Origin: TMED14 sp003507115
GTDB taxonomy: Bacteria > Bacteroidota > Bacteroidia > Flavobacteriales > Schleiferiaceae
Length of the DNA stretch: 64,000 bases
Direction of reading: 5' to 3'
Assembly (NCBI GenBank): GCA_943787925.1
Contig: CALSOH010000001.1
Span: forward strand, 701,609 to 765,608
Shown here: positions 34,725-41,469 of the stretch, piece by piece
How the letters are laid out: each line of letters starts with the position of its first letter
Position numbering within the stretch: position 1 is the first letter of the stretch
Position numbers and translations under genes: made by a program
Notes under the pieces: generated by a model
The model's database searches: none
Told to the model about the DNA's origin: nothing
What the model saw: only the letters and a program-made list of their open reading frames with translations

Positions 34725-35144
34725 TCAATCCGCCATTTGAACGACGTAGCCGCAGGAGGAATCCATAAAGGTTTCTAATTCCGGAAATTGCCCAAGGAGA
34801 TAGCGGGTTTCGGACACAGGCATTTCTAAGACGACGGATTCTTCCGTGAATAAGACTTCGAATTCACTGATTTGACCATGCATCGCCTCGTTCCAACCCA
34901 AGATTGCCGGACCCTTGTGATGTCCGATGACCTCGCTCCCCTGGCGTAAAATAAAGGCCCCTCGCAGCACAATGTAATAACTTGTGGCGGGCTCTGCATT
35001 TGGCTCTAAAGCGTCCAGGCCTTCGAAGAAATCCATGTGCACAGACACGGCTAACTGTCGCAGTGCCTGCATCGGTAAGGATTCAAAAGGACGGACCCGC
35101 TTCAATTCGTCAGCCATTCGTTGAACGGCAGAATCTAAGGTCAT
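34725..35144 (-). CDS. single cyclic-nucleotide-binding-domain protein
   Basis: A 139-residue protein consisting almost entirely of a Crp-like cNMP-binding beta roll (FESLPMQALRQLAVSVHMDFFEG at the start, YYIVLRGAFILRQGSEVIGHHKGPAILGW in the core). The usual phosphate-binding cassette (RxGExFGE) is replaced by a divergent HHKGPAILGWNEAM, so nucleotide binding is doubtful. There is no helix-turn-helix domain, so it is not a Crp-type transcription factor. Possibly a sensor or regulatory subunit acting through protein contact. No partner gene is evident. Confidence 0.7.
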   Translation of the reverse strand: MTLDSAVQRMADELKRVRPFESLPMQALRQLAVSVHMDFFEGLDALEPNAEPATSYYIVLRGAFILRQGSEVIGHHKGPAILGWNEAMHGQISEFEVLFTEESVVLEMPVSETRYLLGQFPELETFMDSSCGYVVQMAD

Positions 35145-35242
35145 CTTTTGGTGTATTAGGTGACCCTAAATTATGGCCCGCCATGGAATTTTCCGTTTAA
35201 GCTGGGCTTCCTAAGGCTTAGACAAGAAAAGCCCCGGAGGTA

Positions 35243-36154
35243 TCAATCTGCATAGGTCATCAAAACCATCAGTAAACCGTACGCAACGAAAAACCCCATG
35301 TAGCGCCAGTCGATGCGCTCTCCAAATCGGAGCCGAAATGCCGAAACGTTGATAATCACGGAAAAATTCGTCAAAATACTATGTAAAACGACCCCGCCCC
35401 ATGCAATGCACAAGGCGGAAAAGCTCTGACCCAACAGACTCAAGACAGCTTGCTCCCCCATTTGGCGATAATGAACCCCCTGGGTGAAACCCGTCCATTG
35501 TGAACGGATCTGCACCGCAAAAGCGCCCAAAAGGGTGAGAAAAACACCGTATTCCGTGAGGACAATCGTATTCCATACGCCAAGTTGTGACTGCACGACG
35601 CCAATACTCGGATAGTACATCCCCCAGATGAATCCGATCACGAAGGGAATCCAACGTTGAACCCGCGGCATGGCCAGCCAGGTCTGGCGGTCCTTCCACC
35701 AAAGAACTATTTGGGCCGTCAGCAAGAGGGCCAAGACCATTCCCCGAACTGGCCCAATTTCTTCGCCCAAGACAAAAAATCCCATGGCGGCTCCAAAAAA
35801 GAGGTGGACTGTTCCTCCAAAAAAGACCAACCGCGAAGGCAATTGGCTCAGACTGGTGGCAAATAGCAGCAAACCCCATCCGCCAAACATGCCCAATAAG
35901 ACCGTAGCCAATTGTACAGGAGTCCAGGTCCCCCAGCCCGGTAAGGCGACGCCCTGAGCCCACGTCAGTGTACATACCAGCGTTACCGATATGGCCGAGC
36001 GAATCATTAACATCGCCAAAGGGGTTGAACGCATTCCTTTGGAACGCCACAACGTGTTGGCCCGCGCAAACAGCAGCAAGCTCATGAGCTCTGCGCCCGC
36101 CGACCAATGGGGTCCGCTGACACTCTGAAAAAGGGTTTCCAAGGGGGAATTCAT
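35243..36154 (-). CDS. DMT/EamA-like multi-pass membrane transporter
   Basis: A 303-residue inner-membrane protein with about ten hydrophobic segments arranged as two halves (for example LATVLLGMFGGWGLLLFATSL and MGFFVAYGLLMVLMTYAD), consistent with the drug/metabolite transporter superfamily. The motif FFVLGEEIGPVRGM resembles the EamA end-of-domain FxxLxExxxxxxxxG pattern. The upstream in-frame start at 36331 is rejected because it would run into the divergent gene; the ATG at 36154 follows a CATCTTTG-like element. Substrate unknown. Confidence 0.75.
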   Translation of the reverse strand: MNSPLETLFQSVSGPHWSAGAELMSLLLFARANTLWRSKGMRSTPLAMLMIRSAISVTLVCTLTWAQGVALPGWGTWTPVQLATVLLGMFGGWGLLLFATSLSQLPSRLVFFGGTVHLFFGAAMGFFVLGEEIGPVRGMVLALLLTAQIVLWWKDRQTWLAMPRVQRWIPFVIGFIWGMYYPSIGVVQSQLGVWNTIVLTEYGVFLTLLGAFAVQIRSQWTGFTQGVHYRQMGEQAVLSLLGQSFSALCIAWGGVVLHSILTNFSVIINVSAFRLRFGERIDWRYMGFFVAYGLLMVLMTYAD

Positions 36155-36227
36155 CGCGGGCGCAAAGATGTATGCTTTTTTTGAGGTACATTCCGTGTAC
36201 CAAAACAAATCCAAACGAGACCCCTTC

Positions 36228-37481
36228 ATGCCTACTGGACCCCTAAAGCGAGCCATCGTTCGGCAATTTGGCCGCCCCATATTGAACAAGTCAGACGCCA
36301 TGGATCTGGAGACGGCCATCTTCGAGTCCACAGGCGAACTCGTCAGCTACAATACCATTCGGCGCTTCTTCGGTTTGGCCCAAGGAGGGGAACCGCGTCC
36401 AAGCGTTCTAAACATTTATGCGCGCTACATCGGTTTTCCAAGCTACATGGATTTCCATCAATCGAGCGAGCGGCATGCCTTTTACAATCTGTGGACCCAA
36501 ACGCTGTCCAAAAAAGCATGGACCCAAACGGAACGCGATGAGCTAGTTTTGGCCGCGCTCCAAGAAGACCGCCAAGCCCAATCCGTCCTCCTCTACATTC
36601 TTCACGAGACGTTTTCCGATGCCCCCTACGATGAATGGATTCCTTGGCTGCAAAGCCCCGCATGGAACGCCAACGAGGAAAGCAATGGGGTCAAAATGTT
36701 CTTCACCAATTCGCTCGGCCAACTCTTGCGTCGACGCGTACAATCCGTTCAAGAGGCAGAAGCCTTTATTGCCATCCCTGAAATTGTGGAGTGGGCCGTC
36801 CACTTTTTCACCGACTACAGCACCTTGCAAGGCGGGTACTTCATGTATGTGATACATGCCCTCCACGACCGAATTGGGGGGGATATTTATACCCACGGCA
36901 TGCTCAGCATGCGGTTTTTCTTTCTAGGCGATTATTCCAGCGCCCTGCCTCATCTGGATGCCATCATCGCGGAAGGCTACGATGCAAACCGCTATCCCAT
37001 TTTGAACTCGCGCTATTTAGCCAGCCAATACCTCGCCCACTGGATCCGTCAAGAGCCCCTCGATGGCCATATTCTGGAGACCTTTGCAGATGCCTTTGAT
37101 AGTGCCCCACGGCACATGCACCACCTCCTCGGCATGGAAGCCTTCCCCATCATGGCCGTATTGGGCTACGGGGAGGATGTGCTCCAAATTGCTGGGCAGT
37201 TCAAAGCCTTTGAAGCCACGCGCATCCATTGGTCAGCCTCCTTGGATCTCGACATGACACGGATCGCCCTGATGATTGCCTATGCAGACCAGGGAAATTT
37301 CCAGCGTTTTCTCGAAATGGAAACGCTGATCCAACCCGAAAACTGGTACGTGTCCTACCGCGACTACCAACAATCCTTGTATGCCTTTGCCGAAATTCGA
37401 ATGGGCCGAAGCACGCCCAAATTTCATTCTGCGCTGAATCGATTCCCAGGGCTGAAAGCACTAAGTGGCCGGGCAAAGTAA
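36228..37481 (+). CDS. hypothetical protein with N-terminal HTH-like region and helical-repeat C-terminus
   Basis: A 417-residue soluble protein of no named family that I recognise. Residues 1-70 have a pattern repeated in Bacteroidota proteins: a helix (LKRAIVRQFGRPI), a second helix (SDAMDLETAIFESTG) and SYNTIRRFFGLA, then YARYIGFPSYMDF. This resembles a compact DNA-binding helix-turn-helix that accepts a recognition helix around TIRRFFGL. Residues 90-417 are helical and TPR-like (short paired helices, many aromatic residues). A regulator that senses through the C-terminal solenoid is plausible but unproven. Divergent from the transporter gene. Confidence 0.6.
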   Translation: MPTGPLKRAIVRQFGRPILNKSDAMDLETAIFESTGELVSYNTIRRFFGLAQGGEPRPSVLNIYARYIGFPSYMDFHQSSERHAFYNLWTQTLSKKAWTQTERDELVLAALQEDRQAQSVLLYILHETFSDAPYDEWIPWLQSPAWNANEESNGVKMFFTNSLGQLLRRRVQSVQEAEAFIAIPEIVEWAVHFFTDYSTLQGGYFMYVIHALHDRIGGDIYTHGMLSMRFFFLGDYSSALPHLDAIIAEGYDANRYPILNSRYLASQYLAHWIRQEPLDGHILETFADAFDSAPRHMHHLLGMEAFPIMAVLGYGEDVLQIAGQFKAFEATRIHWSASLDLDMTRIALMIAYADQGNFQRFLEMETLIQPENWYVSYRDYQQSLYAFAEIRMGRSTPKFHSALNRFPGLKALSGRAK

Positions 37482-37608
37482 GGCTGAATGCGCGGTGGGA
37501 TTCGGTTCCGTGCGGGCTTCCTTGAGTGCCGTCAAGCTTGGGGTGAGCGGTCGTCGGAGTTCGCGCATTCGTGTTTTGGTGCGATGCGCACATCCCACGT
37601 TTTTCCTT

Positions 37609-37638
37609 GAAAGAAAAAAGCCGGCTTTTGGCCGGCTT
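37609..37638 (-). terminator. rho-independent terminator on the minus strand
   Basis: Read on the minus strand: stem AAGCCGGC, five-base loop, GCCGGCTT (37618-37638), then T runs. It is 245 bases past the AlbA_2 gene stop and would end a leftward transcript from it. Confidence 0.75.
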
Positions 37639-37838
37639 CTGGGTTGGCATGAGGCCCGGAGAATCCCCGAAGCGTTTCATTTGAATCAAAGAAAGTACAT
37701 AGCGTGTACTCTTTGGGTACACGTCGGGTACATTTTGAGACGAGGTAAAGTTTTTTTTGGAGGTGGGCGTGTTTGGGGGTGGCCTGGGGGCGGCCTGGGG
37801 GCGCGGAGAAGATCTTGCTTTCATGGGGCGCAGACAAG

Positions 37839-37856
37839 GGATTAAACGTTTAATCC
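37839..37856. promoter_or_regulatory. perfect 18-base palindrome
   Basis: GGATTAAACGTTTAATCC, symmetric with no spacer, 27 bases past the AlbA_2 gene stop. It has the form of a dimeric protein-binding site; no T-tract follows, so it is not a typical terminator. Confidence 0.4.
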
Positions 37857-37882
37857 ACAACCTAGTCTTCCCCTCGGCTCCC

Positions 37883-38566
37883 CTATTCCGTCAGCATAAA
37901 CCGAATTCCCTTTTCCCCGGCTTCAAAATCCACCGCATTCCAGCTGATCAAGGTTGCGAGAGCCTGCTCGACCGTTTTGGATGGGAGTTTGGTTCGTTTG
38001 ATAAGTTGGGAAACGGATAGTCCCGATGGCGCTTTGGGCTCTTCCGAACTTTGTGCCGCCGCCCCATCCGAACCGAAAATGCCAGACTCTCCCTCCCGCA
38101 GCACCTTCAAAACCAATTGATCCACCTCAGTGAGTGATTTGGCCACTTCGACCGTCCGCCAGTACTCCATGAGCACCCCGTTCGCCCGGAAATTCGCCGC
38201 ACCCTGCCGGAAATACGCCGACCACTCGCGTGCGCCACCCTCTTCTTCATGGGCTTCGTGGGGCGGGGTGCTTGATTTCGGGACGTGAATCGCCAACACC
38301 ATCTTACCATCCACTTCGATCGCCTCGGCACGAAAATTCACCCGCGGACGGGTATGCAGGTCGGCCGCACCTTCCATCATGTAGAGCTCCTCCTCGCCGC
38401 GCACGCCGGCCACCACCCCATTGTCTTTGACCCCAATGAAAATGGTCCCGCCATCGGTATTGGCGAAGGCCACCAGGGTTTTGGCAATTTTCCGTTGGCT
38501 GTCGACCCGAAATTTGAATTCCCGCGTCTGACTCTCCCCCTGCCGAATTTCCTGCATCGCATTCAT
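37883..38566 (-). CDS. AlbA_2 (Schlafen-type) domain protein
   Basis: A 227-residue protein. The N-terminal 110 residues are an AlbA_2 domain: GESQTREFKFRV, then KTLVAFANTDGGTIFIGVKDNG, the motif that places a conserved Asn and Gly pair, and later AYFRQGAANFRA. The C-terminal 70 residues form a winged-helix-like region (SVSQLIKRTKLPSKTVEQALATLISWNAV). The combination suggests a nucleic-acid-binding regulator. Several in-frame ATGs exist; TACATTCG lies seven bases before 38566, the chosen start, while 38584 and 38572 are alternatives. Confidence 0.8.
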   Translation of the reverse strand: MNAMQEIRQGESQTREFKFRVDSQRKIAKTLVAFANTDGGTIFIGVKDNGVVAGVRGEEELYMMEGAADLHTRPRVNFRAEAIEVDGKMVLAIHVPKSSTPPHEAHEEEGGAREWSAYFRQGAANFRANGVLMEYWRTVEVAKSLTEVDQLVLKVLREGESGIFGSDGAAAQSSEEPKAPSGLSVSQLIKRTKLPSKTVEQALATLISWNAVDFEAGEKGIRFMLTE

Positions 38567-38596
38567 AACCATCCGAATGTACAACCGTCCCTTTTG

Positions 38597-38604
38597 TACT
38601 TTTA
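38597..38604 (+). promoter_or_regulatory. minus-7 promoter element of mscL
   Basis: TACTTTTA, three bases before the mscL ATG. Confidence 0.5.
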
Positions 38605-38607
38605 AGC

Positions 38608-38988
38608 ATGTCCTTCCTCTCCGAATTCAAATCCTTCGCCCTCAAGCGCAACGCCCTCGACCTCGCCATCGGCGTCGTCATCGGCGCTTCCTTCCAGTCC
38701 ATCGTGGACGCCATCGTCAACGGCCTCCTCATGCCCCCCATTCGCGCCCTGAGTGGGACCCTTCCGGGTGAAGCCTGGATTTTTCAGGTAGGCCAAATGT
38801 CCTTCGGCATCGGCGCCGTCATCAACGCCATCATCCAATTTGTATTGGTTGCCCTCGCCGTTTTCTTCCTCGTCAAAGGCCTGAATGCCTTGCACTTGCG
38901 CGAAGAAGAGAAAAAGCCCGCCGCTAAAGCGGATCCCAACACCCAATTGTTGGAGGAGATTCGGGACTTGTTGAAGTCGAAGGGTTAA
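38608..38988 (+). CDS. mscL: large-conductance mechanosensitive channel MscL
   Basis: A pentameric inner-membrane channel that opens under membrane tension and protects against osmotic downshock. The 126-residue protein has the amphipathic N-terminal helix (SEFKSFALKRNALDLAIGV), TM1 with the constriction glycines (IGVVIGASFQSIVDAIVNGLL, given as the family pattern), a short periplasmic loop, TM2 (INAIIQFVLVALAVFFLV) and a charged C-terminal helix. Length and order are typical. Divergent from the AlbA_2 gene with 41 bases between starts. Confidence 0.97.
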   Translation: MSFLSEFKSFALKRNALDLAIGVVIGASFQSIVDAIVNGLLMPPIRALSGTLPGEAWIFQVGQMSFGIGAVINAIIQFVLVALAVFFLVKGLNALHLREEEKKPAAKADPNTQLLEEIRDLLKSKG

Positions 38989-39015
38989 AGGGTGCAAGAG
39001 TAAAAGGGTGAAAGC

Positions 39016-39054
39016 GCTCTAGCTCCTCTAGCCTCTAGCTCCTGGCTTCCTAGC
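39016..39054. repeat. CTAGAG-family intergenic repeat, inverted copy
   Basis: Repeated CTCTAGC / CCTCTAGC words after mscL are the reverse complement of the CTAGAG words at 29553-29651. Confidence 0.5.
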
Positions 39055-39828
39055 CCTTAAACTTCTTTAACGAACAGCTCCTGCTTAAACCGCACCCGGG
39101 GCCATACACCCCTTCGGGAGCGCGCTTGCCGCAGGAGATCACCATGCAGATTTCGGCACCGCTGGGAAGGTCTAGTAATTGCTTCACACGCTTGCCATCC
39201 ATGCCTTCCATGGGGCAGGTGTCAAAACCATTCGCCGTCATCGCCAACATAAAATTCTCACAGGCCAAGCCGTAGACTTGTGCGCCCAGGTAGACATGCC
39301 ATGCAGGCTGAATGGACCCCGGGGAATGGGACCCGACAAGCCCTTGAACCACACGTACAGCTGCTTGAACGGCCCAAAAATCCCAAACGGCCCCATGTTG
39401 TAGGCCAAGGGAATAATCTTGCTGTAGTACTGATAGGGACCTTTGAGGCGTTCCTTGCGGGCGTCGTCAAATTTGGCCAACATCAAGGCATTCGTTTCGC
39501 GCCAACGATCCGGACGCGCCACAGCCACCACCAGCTCCTGCGCGGTTTTCGCAGCCGGCTGGCTCAAACAGTATTCGACCAATTTCGCTTTCTTATCGGC
39601 AGAACGCACCCAGAAAAACTCCCAGGTTTGCAGGTTGGAGGAATTCGGGGCGAGCAAGGCCAAACGCAAGCATTCGCGCATGACCTCCTCGGGAATCGGC
39701 GTGGCATCGTACACACGGACGGCGCGACGGCCCTCCACCACGTTTTTGAATGCCTCCGCATCCATCACGGGAGCGGATTCGGAATAGCCGTGCTTAGGGG
39801 CTTCGTTGAAAATTTCGACGTCTGACAT
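39050..39828 (-). pseudogene. nitroreductase family protein, interrupted by a one-base deletion
   Basis: The first frame runs from ATG 39828 (MSDVEIFNEAPKHG) with the nitroreductase features RRAVRVYDATPIPEEV and LLAPNSSNLQTWEF, then changes to nonsense after STWAHKSTA. The other frame supplies the rest, beginning ACENFMLAMTANGFDTCPME and KRVKQLLDLPSGAE. Adding one A to the AA at 39267-39268 (plus strand) restores STALACENF, as in intact relatives, and gives 259 residues from 780 bases. FMN-dependent reductase of unknown substrate if repaired. Could be a true mutation or a sequencing error. Confidence 0.8.
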
Positions 39829-39860
39829 GGAATGGTTTAAAGACGGAACACGTCGAAAGC

Positions 39861-41087
39861 TTACTGGTTCACTAAGTAGTTGAAATAGTCTTTTAATTCT
39901 TTCGCTGGAATATTCTTGGCCAAAATTTTATTCGAACTATCAAGGATGTATACCTGCGGTGTTGACGGAATATCATACTTCACGCGGAAATCATCTTGAG
40001 TGACATCGTGATGATAGTAAAAATAGGCTGGATCATAGTCCCGTGAAGAAATGAATTCACTCAAAAACTCATTGGTCGTTTCTACCGTCACCAAAACAGG
40101 AATAAGTCCGTTGTTTTTAAAAGAATCTATTACTTCCATGTAAAATGGCATTGCCTCTTTACAATGGCTGCAGTCTGCATCAAAAAAAACGAGGAGCTTA
40201 TAGATTCCAAAAACTTGATTCAGACTTGTGAGTTTACTCGATTTGACATTTTTTATCGGGAAATTTTGTGCTTTCCTTCCGACAGGATTTAACCGAATTT
40301 TATCTGCTTTTTCTTGAAGTTTGATGTAAACCGAGTCATCGACCCACCCAAAATCCGATTTCGGGAATCCCTTGACCATGCTGGCAAACACATTTTCATG
40401 ACCAACGATTTTGGAGGTTTCAAATTTATTGGTAAGCAAAGAAAAATAAAAAGGGCGCACGTCGGCATCTCTGACAAAACGCATCTGAGTTTCAATACAA
40501 GTGAAGATCGAATCATAATGTTGAGATATCATGCGATCGTAGAAATTATTCAAGTACTGACGAACAAACGGAGAGTTCTTCAAAAATTCGTAATGGCCAT
40601 CAGTCAGGTCCCAGTATTGTGTTGAAATCTGTTTGTGTGTTTTCCCATCGAACTCAAAAATTTGCGGGAATACTACTCGAAGCAGCGGAACAGCATCAGG
40701 ATACTTTTTTTGCCATGCTTCGCCAAGATCCTGACCATTTTCCAGATGATTGTGAATAAATCTATAAAATTGACCATTCAGTGAGTCCCTAAATCGGGGC
40801 TTATCACCATAAAATTCAACGTCAACATCATGATCAAAGACCACGAAATCAAACAGACTTAATGTATCCCGTACGATCGTATAAAGTCCATTTGGCAATT
40901 TTGACATCGCTCCGCTTAACGTGTCACGTACATATAGCTTTTCCTCTACCCGAGCAGCGACAATGTCACCATCCCTTAACGTTCCATGAAACATGGCCAC
41001 ATGTTGGGCTTGACTATTCAAACTATACAAGAGTGCCCATGTTAGGGTGAACAAATTAACCCTCATTGTAGCCTTCATCTTTTTCAT
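39861..41087 (-). CDS. exported thioredoxin-fold protein (TlpA-like, DUF5106-type N-domain)
   Basis: A 408-residue periplasmic protein. Signal peptide (LFTLTWALLYSLNSQAQ), an N-terminal beta-rich domain of about 240 residues resembling DUF5106, and a C-terminal thioredoxin fold with the active site C306-S-H-C309 (FFDADCSHCKEAMPFY) and cis-Pro loop STPQVYILD. A thiol-disulfide oxidoreductase acting outside the cytoplasm is likely. In-frame ATGs at 41087, 41078 and 41066 all leave a usable signal peptide. It overlaps the upstream small gene by 32 bases. Base composition is AT-rich like the motor cluster. A role in folding the cysteine-rich repeat adhesin is possible but inferred only from position. 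Confidence 0.8.
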   Translation of the reverse strand: MKKMKATMRVNLFTLTWALLYSLNSQAQHVAMFHGTLRDGDIVAARVEEKLYVRDTLSGAMSKLPNGLYTIVRDTLSLFDFVVFDHDVDVEFYGDKPRFRDSLNGQFYRFIHNHLENGQDLGEAWQKKYPDAVPLLRVVFPQIFEFDGKTHKQISTQYWDLTDGHYEFLKNSPFVRQYLNNFYDRMISQHYDSIFTCIETQMRFVRDADVRPFYFSLLTNKFETSKIVGHENVFASMVKGFPKSDFGWVDDSVYIKLQEKADKIRLNPVGRKAQNFPIKNVKSSKLTSLNQVFGIYKLLVFFDADCSHCKEAMPFYMEVIDSFKNNGLIPVLVTVETTNEFLSEFISSRDYDPAYFYYHHDVTQDDFRVKYDIPSTPQVYILDSSNKILAKNIPAKELKDYFNYLVNQ

Positions 41088-41469
41088 TTTCTATTTTTTC
41101 TGCGGTTGACTCCGAAATGAGCCCTTTGGTGCGCACCAGGTCAGGTATATAGTGCGTGACCATTTGATAACCACTTTGAGTAGGTATTTGTATATACTGG
41201 ATTCCAAAATCAAGAATTACCGCCAATTTCCGCTTGTCCCTTATCAAATACCCAAAATCATCCCAAGCTATGCTTCGCGCCGTAAGTAGCATCAAAGGCT
41301 CCACGCGAAGGACCCACATGAAGAGTTGACTGAATTCAACCCAATTAGGATTATAAACTAGACTGCGTGTATATTTAAAGCGAGAGTCTATTTTCGCATT
41401 TTTGTAGTCGGCCTCATCCATTGAGTTCAATAACCGCTTCAAGTATCGCAGACGCCTAGCAGATTTCAT
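41056..41469 (-). CDS. hypothetical protein, leftward, paired with thioredoxin-fold gene
   Basis: A 137-residue soluble protein that I do not recognise. It is basic at the N-terminus (SARRLRYLKRLLNSMDEADY), has a central aromatic region (FSQLFMWVLRVEPLMLL), then IQIPTQSGYQMVTHYIPDL, and ends in an acidic tail. TATAATTG lies four bases before the ATG at 41469, supporting that start over 41529. Its start codon shares the bases CATG with the divergent large lipoprotein gene, and its 3' end overlaps the thioredoxin-fold gene, so those two leftward genes form an operon. Confidence 0.6.
   Translation of the reverse strand: MKSARRLRYLKRLLNSMDEADYKNAKIDSRFKYTRSLVYNPNWVEFSQLFMWVLRVEPLMLLTARSIAWDDFGYLIRDKRKLAVILDFGIQYIQIPTQSGYQMVTHYIPDLVRTKGLISESTAEKIENEKDEGYNEG

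Larger units (their letters stand above)
37482..37882. other. 401-base intergenic region with palindromes and G-rich repeats
   Basis: Non-coding between two convergent genes. It holds a minus-strand terminator (37609-37638), a seven-base inverted repeat CGTGTAC / GTACACG (37703-37709 and 37717-37723), a tandem GGCCTGGGGGC pair (37781-37802) and an 18-base perfect palindrome (37839-37856). The open frames crossing it on both strands lack plausible protein character. Confidence 0.55.

Noticed and set aside
37201..37860. Minus-strand frames across the 37.5-37.9 kb spacer
   Set aside because: They overlap the 3' end of the possible regulator gene on the other strand, cross the terminator hairpin and have low-complexity composition.
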